Of a stretch of DNA of 64,000 nucleotides, positions 1-11,605 are shown piece after piece; the stretch's first letter is position 1, and each line of letters starts with the position of its first letter. The notes beneath the pieces were generated by a model, which saw nothing but the letters and a program-made list of their open reading frames with translations, did not search any database and was not told the origin of the DNA. The position numbers were made by a program, and so were the translations under genes. Origin of the DNA: Dipteris shenzhenensis (taxonomy: Eukaryota; Polypodiophyta; Polypodiopsida; Gleicheniales); the NCBI GenBank assembly GCA_047967505.1, contig CM106540.1, one strand, 5' to 3'.

Positions 1-622
1 TAGATGGCGCTACCTCCCAACCGTGCGCTCCTGTGAAAGAAGCTTCGATGGCATGCTAGAAACAGTAGAACACGGAGGCTGGATGCTAAGAAATCAGGGT
101 TTCTGTAGCCAATGATGAAATGGGCTTCACGGGCTTGCTCTTATATAGCCACCAGTCGTAGTCGGTTAGGCTCAATTGGGTGACCCACCCAGTCCGCCCA
201 AAACGGTCGACTGGGGGTCGGTCCTGAAATAGACCACCAACCATACAATAGAACCAGTGCGCAAAACAGAGCAACTTACCTACAGTTCTATTCGGCCCAG
301 AGCCCACCATCCAGGATCATCTGAGGCTCCAAACGGGCCCTGCCACCCGAGAGTGGGCTGCCTCGGGAAATGCTCTGTCTACCCTTAGTGCGGTCAGTCA
401 AGGGATGCCTTCTTGTGCTTGCATGTAGCCTAGTTGGCGGTGTGCCAACTCTATCAGAAGCCGTCCAGCCATCAGGCCACGCATGGCCCCCATCTGGTGT
501 CCAAACCAGGACCTACCAGATAACTAAGCTACTCAAATGCCTTCTCCTCATATGGGGGGCTTACAAGTAGAGTTAGCTAGTTCCTGTGTAGTTACACGAG
601 AGTGGAGCATTGATATCTAACA
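1..622 (-). repeat. 3' LTR of copia-D, partial, with TATA box
   Basis: On the minus strand the LTR starts at 622 with TGTTAGATATC, directly after a polypurine tract. Positions 461-622 match 3853-4013. Around 132-140 the minus strand reads CTATATAAG, a good TATA box for the U3 promoter, so R and U5 would lie below about 110. The end of the LTR is not visible. Small open frames inside it look non-coding. Confidence 0.75.
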
Positions 623-632
623 CCCCCTCTTA
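623..632 (-). other. Polypurine tract of copia-D
   Basis: The minus strand reads AAGAGGGGG immediately before the TG that opens the 3' LTR at 622. This is the expected plus-strand priming site in reverse transcription and fixes the LTR boundary. Confidence 0.8.
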
Positions 633-652
633 ATGTCCACCCGCAAGTGAAC

Positions 653-1477
653 TTACTTTTTTGGCCCAATGCCAAGTCGATGAAGATGCCTCTCCAGCAA
701 GTCTCTTCCAAGAGCCTTCGTGAAGATGTCCGTAGCATTCTCTGTAGTCAGACAGTACACCAAGTTGACCTCTCCATCCATGATGAGCTCACGTACAAAG
801 TGATATTGAATCTCAATGTGTTTTGTGCAAGCGTGGAACATCGGGTTCTTTGCAATTGCCATGCAACTCTGATTATCACATGATAGCTGCGTAGGATTGT
901 TCTGCACTGCACCCATGTCCCCCAAAATCCTCCTCAACCACACTGCCTCGCAAGAAGCAAAGCATGCAAATTTGTACTCGGCCTCGGTAGAAGAAAGAGC
1001 GACTATGGGTTGCTTCTTGCTGACCCATGACACAACTTCAGATCCAAGAGAGAAACAGTACCCTGTCACTGATCTCCTGCTGTCCATGTCTCCTGCCCAA
1101 TCTGAGTCATAGAATCCGGTCAAGATGTTGCCCTTGGTATAGGTGATGCCATAATCAAGTGTGCCTTTGATGTATTTCAGCACCTGCATCCCTGCCCTCC
1201 AATGGTTCTCCTGGGGCTTATTGGAAAACTTGTTTAGTACACCAGTCGCAAAACTAATGTCCGGCCATGTGTTGCACAGGTAAATCAAGCTACCCACAAG
1301 CCTTCTGTACTTTGCTTCGTCCACCAGTGGTGATGAATCCTCATTTGAGAGCTTCACATCAACCTCCATAGGGGTACCAACTGTCTTGCACTCAGCCATG
1401 CCAAATGCCTTCAGTATCTCTCCAGCATACTTCAGCTGTGGAAATGAAGATCTGTTCCGGCTCCTGCCAAACTTCAA
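653..1477 (-). pseudogene. Copia RT C-terminus and RNase H
   Basis: 274-codon frame holding the last part of copia reverse transcriptase and the RNase H domain. Recognisable landmarks are the GTPMEVDVKLS stretch, the LVGSLIYLCNTWPDISF block, DSDWAGDMDSRRSVTGYCF and the ALSSTEAEY motif with RNase H acidic residues, ending in a FTKAL-type tail. It would degrade RNA in the DNA:RNA hybrid during replication. It overlaps the upstream RT frame by 4 nt in a different frame, which marks a frameshift in the polyprotein. The frame itself is otherwise open. Confidence 0.9.
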
Positions 1478-2130
1478 TCCCCAAACAGAAATGCATCAGT
1501 CCGAGGTCTTTCAAACTCTCTTCCTAGCAAATGCTTCGTCTGCGAGATCTTCTCTTCATGGTTCCCTGTTATGACAAGGCCGTCCACATAAAGGACCACG
1601 ATCATACACTTGCCTCCTTCTCTGAAGATATATAAATTTGCATCAGATGGGCTCCTCCTGAATCCATTTTGCAGAAAGTAGGCATCAATTCGCTGGTACC
1701 ATGCTTGTGGGGCCTGTTTCAGCCCGTAAAGTGCCTTCTTCAGTTTGCAGACTTTACCTTCTGAACTGGGGATCTCAAAACCTGGTGGTTGTTCCATGTA
1801 TACCTCCTCCTTGAGATCTCCATTCAGAAAGGTGGATTTCACATCCATCTGAAACACGGGCCAACTTCCCTGGGTAGCTAAAGCCAAAACACTGCGAATT
1901 GTGGTTAGTCGAGCTGTGGGAGCAAAAGTATCTTGATAATCAGAATCATGTACCTGTGCAAATCCTTTTGCCATGAGCTGAGCCTTGTACTTATCCAACG
2001 TGCCGTCAGACTTGTACTTGGTCTTGTACACCCACTTGGTTTCGATTACCTTGCATTTTGGTGGTCGATCCACAAGATCCCAAGTGTTGTTCTTCATTAT
2101 GGATCCATACTCTGACTGCATAGCCTCCAT
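1474..2130 (-). pseudogene. Copia reverse transcriptase, catalytic Asp lost
   Basis: 218-codon frame with the N-terminal two thirds of copia RT (RVT_2 family). It shows the NNTWDLVDRPP entry, the KWVYKTK block, QMDVKSTFLNGDLKEEVYM with the first catalytic Asp, and LKKALYGLKQAPQAWY. The polymerase active-site box reads YVDG instead of YVDD, so one catalytic aspartate is gone. The frame then shifts near 1477 into the RNase H frame. It would copy the element RNA into DNA in the virus-like particle; this copy cannot. Confidence 0.9.
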
Positions 2131-2145
2131 CCACCTATCATCACC

Positions 2146-3012
2146 CTATGCCTCTTCAAGACACTTGGGTTCATCAGCACGGATCACTTCCGTCATCAAA
2201 GCATAGTTGACCAAGTGTTCCTGCGCCCTTCTTTGCTCCTCTAATCTCTTGGACCGGTGGTGTTCGGATGGTTCCTCCTCAATGGCTGGAGGTTCTCTGC
2301 CATCCAAAAGTTGCTTTACCCACTTCGGGAATGGCCGTTGCCATTGTGGTTCTACAGGCTTTTCTTCATCTTCTTTGTCTTGAATCCTCCCAAGCACCGT
2401 TGGGGGAGTTCGGTCTGCTGTTGGTGGTGGTACTAGATGGATATCCTGGTCCTGGTTGTCTGGGAAGGAAGCATCCTTCTCCAATTGATGCGGCTGTTCT
2501 GAGAAGATCACATCGCGACTTACAATTACCTTCTTGGTAATAGGGTTATAGAGATGGTAACTCTTCGCCTCTTCACTGTAGCCCAAGAAAATACACTTCC
2601 AGCTCTTCGGTTCCCATTTGGTCCTAGTAGCATCAGGGACATGCACAAAATAGTCACATCCAAAAACTCTGAAATGTGCAGCTGAAGGTTTCTTACCAGA
2701 AAAGGCTTGTAGTGGAGTCATCCCATTCACAGCCTTCGTGTAGCTATGATTCAGGATGTAAACTGCAGTGTTACATGCTTCAGCCCAGAAAGTTTTTGGC
2801 AAATATTTCCCTTTCATCATACTCCAGCCCATTTCGCAGATGACACGCATCTTGCATTTTGCTACTCCATTTTGTTGTGATGTATGTGGCGGGGGTTTCT
2901 GCCTTTTGATTCCGTGACTTTTGCAGTAACTTCCGAATTCAGTTGATGTGAACTCTCCACCTCTGTCTGATCTCAACTTCTTCACCTTCCTTCCTGTTTC
3001 TTTCTCGACCAT
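2146..3012 (-). pseudogene. Copia integrase core, catalytic Glu replaced
   Basis: 288-codon frame with the rve integrase core and the C-terminal linker towards RT. It retains LRSDRGGEF with the second Asp of the DDE triad, the TPLQAFSGKKP block and the FRVFGCDYFVHVP block. The third catalytic position, normally E in the NGVAER context, reads NGVAKCK here, so the Glu is replaced by Lys. It would join the cDNA to chromosomal DNA. With the YVDG change in RT, this shows decay by point mutation as well as deletion. Confidence 0.9.
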
Positions 3013-3069
3013 TACATGCCATTCCTTGAACCTACTAAAAGCCTCATCTTTAGTCTTCAGGAAGTATAT

Positions 3070-3357
3070 TCATATCCTTCTACTGTAGTCGTCGATCAAC
3101 ATCATGAAGTAGTAGGAACCACCCAAAGCTTCCATCTCCATCTTTCCGTAGAGGTCCATGTGAAGAGGAGCATTTGCCCTGTTGGCCTCTTTAGGAAAGG
3201 GATGCCGATGCTGCTTGCCCATCATGCAAGCTTCACATACATCGGGCAGATCTAAAATTTCTAGTAGGTCTGCAATCATTCTACTTTTATGCATCTCCTT
3301 CAAAGAACTAAGGTTTAGATGACCAAACCTCTCATGCCATAGCTTAGTGTTCTTCAC
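3070..3357 (-). pseudogene. Copia GAG-pre-integrase and integrase N-terminus
   Basis: 95-codon frame. It contains the GAG-pre-integrase zinc-binding block (LWHERFGHLN, then CEACMMGKQHRHPF) and the first part of the integrase core, with MDLYGKMEMEALGGSYYFMMLIDDYSR, where the D of MDLYG is the first catalytic Asp. A shift near 3010-3070 separates it from the rest of the integrase. Confidence 0.88.
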
Positions 3358-3457
3358 ATCCGCTCGAGCACTGAAAGCTGAGAGTTTGTAAATGTTGTTG
3401 CACCGTGTACCTTTACCAATGATCTTTCCTTGAAGATCCAGGATCTGTGCACCATTC

Positions 3458-3886
3458 TTATATCAAATTGAACTTTGAGGTCCCAATCCATGATCGCGGA
3501 AACGGACAACAAGTTCCTCTTGATATTGGCACATAAAGAACATCGGAAAATTGTTTTACAACTCCATCTGACTTGAGAGCAATTGTACCTTTTCCTTTTG
3601 CTGGAAATTTTGCATCATTGCCGGCTGCTACTAGGATGTCATTCCCTACCAGCTGTAGAGAGGTATACCAATCCTTCCGACTGGTCATGTGGCACGATGC
3701 ACCACTGTCAATGATCCACAATTCATCCGTAGGTACATGAACTGCCTCCGTGCAAATCTCCTCAATTGCTACGAATAGCTCTACTGGTACTGCCTGCGCG
3801 CTGTTGCTAGACTCTTTCTTTACTCCGTTCTTCTCATCTGCAATCTTCTGAAGCCATCTAGCCATCAGGCCACACATGGCCCCCAT
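3458..3886 (-). pseudogene. Copia protease fused to LTR sequence
   Basis: 142-codon frame whose first dozen codons are LTR sequence rather than gag, and whose body is the copia aspartic protease region with WIIDSGASCHMT (catalytic DSGA) and the VLYVP block before the GAG-pre-integrase domain. The zinc knuckle and capsid part of gag are absent. The apparent start codon therefore lies in LTR DNA and is a by-product of the deletion at about 3853-3870. Confidence 0.85.
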
Positions 3887-4013
3887 CTGGTGTCCAAACC
3901 AAGACCTACCAGATAACCGAGCTACTCAAATGCCTTCTCCTCATATGGGGGCTTACAAGTAGAGTTAGCTGGTTCCCGCATAGTTACACGAGAGTGGAGC
4001 ATTGATATCTAAC
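3853..4013 (-). repeat. 5' LTR fragment of copia-D
   Basis: The minus strand starts TGTTAGATATCA at 4013 and matches 461-622 with only scattered differences. It ends abruptly inside the protease frame at about 3853, where the 3' LTR copy continues with LTR sequence. Short shared words at the junction (agcc, ccatcaggcc context) fit a microhomology-type deletion. Confidence 0.8.
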
Positions 4014-4889
4014 AGTTCCATGGTTTGCTGTCACTTTACCTAGGAAGAAGAACATCCCTCTAGATTCTAGAGTAGAGAAGTGTAATGAATCCACCATTAC
4101 AATAGTGCCAAGATTAATTCACCTTTGTATATCCATAATTATATAAAAAAGGGGATTAATGATACACACCCTAAATTGAGAGGTAAGAATCATTTATTTT
4201 TAAGGAAACTATCACTCAAGGGGGGTAGTCTTGCATGAAGGAAATTTTTAATTAAGTAAATTAATTAACCAGAAAAACAATTAAAGGAAGTCGAGGAGTT
4301 TACTTGAAGGAAAATTAAGGGAGAATATCTAACAAGGGGGTATTCCAGATCATTACATGAAGGTACAAATAATTTAAACAAAATAGAAAAAATACATTAA
4401 AAGAGGAGGCTAAAAGTTTAAATAAGGAAAAATTAAAGAGAGAAGCTAAAAGATTAAAAGGAAGATAAAAATTTATTGCTTAGGCCTAAGGTTAAATAAA
4501 ATAAATTTTAAAAGGAATCTATAAAATGTATAACTTCCTAAGATGAACTAGGAAAGAATTTTTTACCTATAAGAACAAAATTAAACTAGGAAGGAGAACT
4601 TAAAGGTTAACCACCAAAAAAACATTTAATACATGTATATATGTGAATATATATAAACAACTACTTATATGTAATAAAATGCAAGTTAGAGGGAAGTTAG
4701 ATTAATTTAAAATTATAAAATACAAGTAAGCTCAATTTTAAAAGGGCTATTGAGGGACTAAATTATAATGATTAAACCACAGTTAAGATTTAATTTTTAT
4801 AAAATTGGAGGAAGAAAGGTTAATACAAAATAGAATCAAATATAAATATAACTATAACTATAACTATATATATATGTATATATACATAT

Positions 4890-4949
<60 letters not shown>

Positions 4950-6960
4950 CAAATATCTATATATAGGGAATAATAGCTTTATGTAGAGTTATATAGAATG
5001 GCAATTAAGAACCAACAAAATAATAAAAAAGGGGAGAGAAAAAATACACGTGGAAATAAAAGTGGATAAACATGGAGAGTGGGATCAACAACAATGACTG
5101 CATGTAAAGAAAGCAATAAGGGAAGAAACAAATGTCTAAAGAAGCATGCAAAAAGCTAGAGCAAGCATACTAGCTTAAGGGTGGCAAAGCAGGAGGCTCA
5201 CGAGAGGGAAGGAGAAGAAGCGGTAGAAAGCCACGTGAGGTAAGACGAATATCGAAGTGAGGAGTGGAGCTTGGAGACAAACAAGTTGTGGAGTCGAGGT
5301 GGCCAAGTGAGGGAGTAGCTTGTGGAAAAGCAAGACCTCGAGTGGAGCTTGAGCAATAAAGTAAGGCGCTTGGGAGAGGAGGCTATAAGAACTTGGGAGA
5401 AGAGTGAAGAAGAAAAGGAGGGTTGTGGCGACTAGCATGAAGGTTGTATGTTGACATAATGGAGAGCTGAAGGTGGTGGAAGACTAGGCATGGTGGCTGC
5501 TCTGCAAACACAAGAAGCCACAATCAATGAGCTTGAAGCAAGGGCTGAAGGAGCTCGGGTAACCCGAAAGCCATGACAATAGAAAGCTTGGATGAGTCAT
5601 AGAGCTCAAGCCAAAGCATCACTCGTGTGTGATTAGTAAATGAGAAGAGGAGGTTGCAACAAAAGGAAAAGGTGAAGGAGGAAAAGATGCATGTCTAATT
5701 ATGTAGTGCAACTAAAGGAGATGGCAACTCAATGTAGGGTCGAAAGAGAGCTATGATAAGAGGTAATATGAGCTAGTAGGAGGGGCAAAGGGGCATGGTC
5801 GAGCTACAAAGGGCTCGTGGCGAGGGCAAGGAAGCTATGCCATAAGGGATGAAGAGAATGGGGAGGATTCATGCAAAAACGGGAATCCAGCAGAGAACCA
5901 AGCAAGACTATGCCAAGGTAAGAACAGCTGAACAACAAAAAAATGATAAGCAAGAAAGACTAAGAGGAAGAGAAATGTAAGAGAAGACAAGCACCTGGGT
6001 GTTTACAGGTGACCAAACAAAGAAGATAATACAATTAAAAAGAAGACTAGTCCGGCTAAACATTGGTTTTAGCCAAGCAAATCAATGGGCACTGGTAAGT
6101 CATTGAGGACATGATGAAGAAGGAGAGTTTTCCAAAGTTCGTGAGGCACTAATATTTCAAGAGAAGGAGAAAGAAGAACTAGGAGATCATCCTTGGTGGG
6201 AAATGAAGGTTTGAGTGGAAATAGAGAGAATGTGAGCAGATGCAGAGAGTTAGAGCTAAAAAGAGAAGCACATGAAACTGTTTCTCCAAGATTGCTAGTG
6301 GGATGACAGTGGATGAAAGGGGAGGAGAGCTAAGGTAAACTTACATGAGAGTTGAGGAGTAACAATACGGCTTAGGGATGGGGTGGGGTGTTAAGGGTTG
6401 CATGAGTGCTTGTGCATCTATATGCATGTTATTGAGCCATACAATTAATTCCATCAATTGGATAAAAAGTTTTAAAAAGGAAAACATATAAGGAAAAAAT
6501 GTTTGAGACGTCTAAGTTGAAAAATGCAACTAAAGTTTGCAAAAATTTCCATAAAAATTAAGAATTTTTAAATAATATTGAGCTTGACAAACATAATATT
6601 GAAAAAAGATGTCGAATCCTCAGGCAATCCAAGTTTCGAGGCCCTTTTGAGGTCGGGGTCCACTTACCTCTGCCACCGTCCAAACAAACTAGGTGTTAGA
6701 ACATCATAGTTGCGTTTGGGTAGACATGTAATGCTTGTTTTCCCCGGCTTGTTATCACTTTACCTAGGAATATAGACAACCATATGGATTCTTAAGTGAA
6801 GTTTAAGTCACAAGTGGAGTAAGGAGCAAATGAGTGCATGGGTTAAGAAGGGATTAGGGAAGGTATGGGACGATTAGTGGGCTTGGTATGCAAGGTGGTT
6901 AAAAAGAAAGTGTAAAGGGAAGATTTCATGGGGGTACATAAAAGAATAATTCATAGTTAC
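4014..6960. other. AT-rich intergenic DNA, no gene supported
   Basis: No frame with recognisable protein content on either strand. The DNA is A-rich on the plus strand and purine-biased from about 4980 to 6400. A diverged direct repeat brackets it: 4015-4085 and about 6735-6800 share the exact word tcactttacctaggaa plus looser similarity on both sides. It may be an old, unrecognisable element or a segmental duplication. Confidence 0.5.
4865..4949. repeat. Compound (TA)n(CA)n(TA)n microsatellite
   Basis: Alternating TA/TG/CA dinucleotides: an irregular TA part, an uninterrupted CA run, then a TA run. Typical slippage-prone intergenic microsatellite. Confidence 0.95.
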
Positions 6961-6970
6961 GGAAGTATTC

Positions 6971-7189
6971 ATGTGTGTGTGTGTGTTTGTGTGTGTGTAT
7001 GTGTTCATGTGTAAAGAAATAAGTGTCTCTGTGTGTGAGATACATTTACTAATCAAATTTATTGTGTGTGTGTGTGTGTGTGTTTGTGTGTGCATGCATG
7101 TGAGAGAGAGAGAGGTGTGTGCATGCATGCGTGTGCTTGGGTGTACAGACATACATGTGTGCATGTGTGCATGGGTGTGTGCGTGCATT

Positions 7190-7256
<67 letters not shown>

Positions 7257-7257
7257 G
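6971..7257. repeat. (GT)n and (GA)n microsatellite cluster
   Basis: Several GT runs with interspersed GCATGCAT words, ending in a long GT run followed by a pure GA run. Open frames here encode only Cys-Val or His-Thr repeats and are not genes. Confidence 0.95.
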
Positions 7258-7259
7258 CA

Positions 7260-8039
7260 CTAGGGTCACTCTTCATAAACCCCATATAGCACATGCAAGC
7301 AAAGCATTTATCAATTATACCCCCATTCTTGCATTTTTACATTTCAGTAAACTGATTAACAACACCGTGCATGTATATGTTTTTCAATTTTAAAACTTAG
7401 GGCATGCACCTCATTCTATGAGGTGTGTGTTCTCTTTGAGTGAATTGTGACTAATGGTTTGCATTCACAAGGTGCTCATCTGCTATGGGAGTGCTACAGT
7501 GAGGGGGTCAAGATAACAGACATTGATCAAAATATTTTCCATGGGAGGTAATGGCTTTGTCCAAGGTGAGGGAGCTAGAGAAGGACAAGTCGAGGAGGAG
7601 GAGTGGTGCTTCTACGTTGAGACTGTCATCGTGAAGAAGTTGCTAGGAGGTTTCTCCCTTTGTTCTAAAAAGATGGCTTGGAGCATCTTGCAAGCTAATG
7701 TTGCGATGAGGAGAAAGAGAGGCACCTAGGAAAGATCTGTAGTGGAATGGAAGAAGACATTCTAGGTGTGTCAGCTTCGGTCTCATCAAGTCAAGCCTAA
7801 TATTGAAGCTAGGTGAAACAGCTATCTACATCTTTTTATTGGAGGGTTCTTTTTCATGTGGTGTGTCTCTGAGGCTATAAGGAATTTCAGAGGTGTTTAG
7901 ATGTGAATCAGGATAGGGACTTATTGTTGGGATAGCAAGAGTTGAAGAGGATGAATGCATTGGGAAACTTAGGGCTATTTTGGAAGAAATAGCTTGCTAG
8001 AGTGATCTACGTGCAGAGATGCAATTTGGAAATATGATT
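7260..8039. other. No gene supported
   Basis: Unique-looking DNA between the microsatellite and the LINE remnant. The last part (about 7900-8040) may be badly decayed LINE sequence in shifting frames, but nothing can be defended. Confidence 0.4.
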
Positions 8040-9019
8040 TACTAAAATGAGATGTCGGAAGTATCATGTCTAAAAAAGGATAGGTCACTAGGACTTGATG
8101 GTCTCATTTTGCTGAGTTTTATGTGGCCTTTTGGAAGGTAATAAAAAAGGATTTTTTTGTCATGGCTAGTGACACCCCACAAAAGGATGCATTATCAAAG
8201 GATGCAAATGTGGGGCTTGTGAAATTGTTTCCAAGAGGGCTAATAGGTTAAGAGTTGGTGACTGGTGTCCCATCTCTATGTTGGATACTTCTTACAAAAT
8301 CATTGCCAAAGCCTTGGCTTGTAGGACTAGGGAGATCTGTATGGTAATCTTGAACAGAGAGCAAAAGGGTTTCATTAAGGATAGGGACATTTATAGGAAC
8401 ATATGGAATGTGTCAAGTGCTTTGGATTATGCATTGGCTTCTGGTCAAAGATTCTTACTATTGGGGTTTGATTTTGATCAATTGTATGTCCATGCTACAA
8501 AAGGATTTTATCTTGGCTTTGCTGGACCTTGTTTGGCTCTAATTTTTGTAAGATGGCAGGAGCTTTGTTTAGTAATTCCTTCATTGTATTGCATGTAAAT
8601 GGTGGTGCAATTGGGTGTTTTTTATTGAGAATGTTGGTAATCGAGAAAACAATAAGGTTGGACTTTTGATTGCATTACCTCCAAGAAGTGGAGGGTGAAT
8701 CAGTGGAGAATTGGGAAGCCATGCCTTTGCAAGGCTACTGCAAGTGTGGTTTATAGAGCAAACTCATAGAAAATCATGCTCTTATTCCTTCACTGAATGT
8801 GAATGGAAGCTCATGAGATCTCTAAAATGGTGGAAAGCACGTATGAGAGAGATGTCGAAAAGATGCTGCACAGGCACAGGAAGGGCAAGTTTCTTGCTTT
8901 GGAAAAATCTACATACTTTCCCATTAGGGGCAAAATGGCATAAGATTTATCTATGTTGTTCTCTCTATGGGAGGTATGTTGAGGCTGTAACCCATTTGCT
9001 TTGGGTATGTCCAGTTTGA
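8040..9019 (+). pseudogene. L1-type LINE reverse transcriptase remnant
   Basis: Broken plus-strand frames with the order expected of plant L1 ORF2. A KDRSLGLDG-type block (about 8070-8110) leads into an open frame 8278-8598 with SMLDTSYKIIAKALA, EQKGFIKDRDIYRNI and the degenerate FDFDQLYVHA box, which corresponds to the DF..AYD region. Near 8860-9015 comes the zinc-binding tail (zf-RVT type), with LHTFPLGAKWHKIYLC and VTHLLWVCP. The endonuclease is absent, the YADD region is missing and several shifts occur, so it is dead. A fragment at 33640 covers the neighbouring RT segment. Confidence 0.8.
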
Positions 9020-9170
9020 CTGCTTCTATGAGTGCTTTAGCACCCATGGCTCGTGAGATCCAAACAAATCTTAAGTGATAAGTGGGAGATGAATGTTTGA
9101 GAATCATTCATCTGGCCTGCCACCTTTGTGGAGAGAGAAGGAAAGTGAGTGAATTTGGGGGGAGGGGATC

Positions 9171-9790
9171 CTAGATGCTTGGGATGTCTATGTAAACAGG
9201 CGAGTGGTCGGACCGATGAATGTAGTTGGTCCTGTGTGTTGTCGATTGTGCATTGTCACTACTAACCCAAAGGTGATCTAATGTTAATCTGTGTTTTGTT
9301 GTGGGGTGGCTAACAAGCTGCATCATGTTGTGTTTTTGCATGAGCTCTACTAGTGCTATGAGCGCATTGGTTGGGTTGTTGCTGTAGATGTTGACGTCAC
9401 GAACAATGTAAACATTCTTGTGTTGCCGTCCTTGTAGCAAAGCATGCTTGACAATTGCAAGGACAGCTGTTGTGGTTGCTTTTGGAGATTTCTATCTATT
9501 TACGACAGCGATTGTCTGGTCTTGCGAGATGATGAAGGACGTTATCAAGCACTCAACTCTGTCATTGTAGATGAGCTCACTAGCAGCTAGTTGTAGGTTT
9601 GATTTGTAGTATATTGCCATGCCAAGCCCTCTGGTGCCAATGAGATGCGAGAATGATGAGATGGAAGCCAGGTTTGGGTCGTGTGTGTGTGTTTCTTGCA
9701 AACAGAGAATGGTCGATGCTAAGATACTGGCAGAGATGTGATGTCGTCTTTATGTGCTGGTAAAGATCTTGTGTTTAATGATTACAAGGA
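9171..9790 (-). pseudogene. Helentron C-terminal endonuclease domain
   Basis: Minus-strand pieces of an AP-endonuclease-like (EEP) domain. Reading down from about 9790 there is SLNTRSLPAHKDDIT, then QETHTHDPN (9701 on) with the catalytic Glu of the QE.H motif, GLGMAIYYKSN, and finally 9440-9171 with PTTKHRLTLDHLWVS and RSDHSPVYIDI, the typical SDH terminal motif. The catalytic GDFN-type box reads VRDVN. It lies downstream of, and in the same direction as, the helicase, so it belongs to the Helentron and not to the neighbouring plus-strand LINE. At least one stop and several shifts break it. Confidence 0.8.
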
Positions 9791-9899
9791 TGCAATGCTT
9801 TTGTTGGAGCTGAAGCCGAGTTGCTTTGTCTTCCAAGGCCTTATTGCTCAGAGCATGTTGAGCTCTTCAATGACTACACGATCGTCTTTAATGTGCATG

Positions 9900-11605
9900 T
9901 GCTAGAGAGGTTTCAATATGTATAGTTTTGTTGGATTGCACACATGAGATAGCACTGTGTACACAAGTCCGTGTACTTTTATGCGGGAAGGGTCGAATGC
10001 GAGGATTTCCTTTGTGAATCCTTGTGCATGGTGAATTGTCCTTGTGATAGCTGGCTATATGGGGAACTGGTACCTACAAACACTATTGAGGTTATTTTTA
10101 CCTACCTGAAATTCACATGCTATCTGCAGGATTGGTGCCCATGTGTTGGGTATTTGTTTGGCATAAAGATGTGAACGAGTGGCTTGTGCTTGCTTTCCCA
10201 TGTTTGAGTTTGTTAACTCCACCCATAGGATGGTAGTTGTGTCCAAAATTGCACCCTTAAAGACAGCATTTGCACCATTCACTAAACCATCAGAAATATC
10301 AAGATTTCCCACACAAATTTTGACAATCATCCCTGGTTTCAGGTGCAATTGTTCATGAAGACCGCCTATGGACTTGGCATCCGTGAAAATTCTGATTGTC
10401 TTGCTGCATGTTTTGTGTCGCACATCCTTTGCTTGTATGTGATATGGTGTTGTCAACTTCATGAAGACGTTGTGGCTATGTGCATCTTTTGTTGCATTTG
10501 TATAGAAGAGATGCAGGGTTTTGACTGTGTTTTGTGGTTGGCAATAGTAAGAGCTATTCATGGCTAGTACAGTGTCCATCGAAGACTCATAAGTCCACCC
10601 TCATTTCATAAGAAAGAGCTTTAAAAAGTGCTAGCAAGTGCTCAAAAAGCACTAATATGTGCTCAAGAAGTGCTATTACATTGGTTGGAATGTGATAGAA
10701 ACAAGTGGGTATGGTGAAAAGTGAAACTATTGAACATTATTGAAAGGTGCTCAACCAACACATCACAAATATCAACCACCCCCCCAAATTTCATAAAATA
10801 ATCAACATAATCGCTACAGCCATTGCTATTTCTCCTGCCGAAAAAGCAGCCCCTCTCTCTCTTACCTCCCAACAAGCTGCAACCTCATGGATTTAGTAGA
10901 CATCTTCCTATGTCAACCAACACACCCAACATGATGGCTAAAACTAGCAAACAAATATTGTGTCTCCATTCGAAGGTGTGCATGGTAGTGTGTATTCTAT
11001 TCAACCAATCAAGAAAAACGTGGTCATCTTGACGCATAGGCATAGTCAGCTCATAGAAAAGGACATTGTCTCTCCAGACGATGGGCAAGAGGGCTAGAGA
11101 GGAAGGCTTGCATGAGAATATTCAGATGTCCTTCATCGGACTTGCCTGGCAAAGGTCTCCACAAAATAGCACATCAACACGGCCGAAAGGCTCAACATGA
11201 GTGTGCTTGATCTCACGCATGCCCAAGTTTGCAGCATTGAAAATGTTTTGGCCGACCAACGATATTTCGTCGAATACAATCAATTGCACGTCCTTGTAGT
11301 CTTGGGAGAGCTACTATAGTTTTTCAATTTGCGAGACTTATGTATGTCATCACAAGCAAAGGTAAGTGCAGTGCAAAGTGGATTGTGGCACCGCCTATGT
11401 TGTAAGTAGTTTTCCCAGTGTATGCCAAAAGCAAGACTTTGGGCAGTTCAGTGGATGTCGTATTTTTGTGCGAGTAACAATGCAACAAACCTTGGACTAT
11501 TAGCAAAAGCACGAATGTCTTCCATGTTCCAGCATCACCCATCAAGAAAAGGAAAAAATGACGGTTTGGATCGACACGTTTCTTCAATAGGATGTCCTCA
11601 AGCAA
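9900..11605 (-). pseudogene. Helentron PIF1-like helicase, degenerate
   Basis: Minus-strand fragments of a superfamily 1 PIF1-type DNA helicase. At 11605-11324 the P-loop reads GDAGTWKT, with Trp replacing the Gly of GxxGxGKT. LLLAYTGKTTYNIGGATIH is the motif Ia region. At 11088-10885 comes PMRQDDHVFLDWLNRI. At 10579-10055 comes LKPGMIVKICVGNLDISDG(L)VNGA, the oligonucleotide-binding barrel typical of Helitron helicases. Near 9980-9930 a GLVYTVLSHV block matches the final helicase motif (usually GLaYVALSRV). It would unwind DNA during rolling-circle transposition. The P-loop change and multiple shifts rule out activity. Confidence 0.85.

Larger units (their letters stand above)
1..4013 (-). 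mobile_element. Internally deleted Ty1/copia retrotransposon (copia-D), truncated by window edge
   Basis: Minus-strand element reading from 4013 downwards: a short 5' LTR piece (4013-3853), then protease, integrase, reverse transcriptase and RNase H, a polypurine tract (623-632) and the 3' LTR (622 to the window edge). Both LTR copies open with TGTTAGATATCA and share about 160 bp of near-identical sequence. Gag, the primer-binding site and most of the 5' LTR are missing, because the LTR piece runs straight into the protease frame. The pol frames are broken by shifts, so the element is dead. The order protease-integrase-RT-RNase H is what defines copia. The base after the 5' end starts gttcc; no gttcc was seen between 1 and 460, so the 3' LTR probably continues beyond the window and the target duplication cannot be checked. 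Confidence 0.9.

Noticed and set aside
5175-5438. 87-codon Leu-rich minus-strand frame
   Set aside because: Lies in purine-biased intergenic DNA; composition follows base bias and no motif is present.
6874-7393. His-Thr and Cys-Val repeat frames
   Set aside because: Microsatellite (GT)n/(GA)n translated on both strands.
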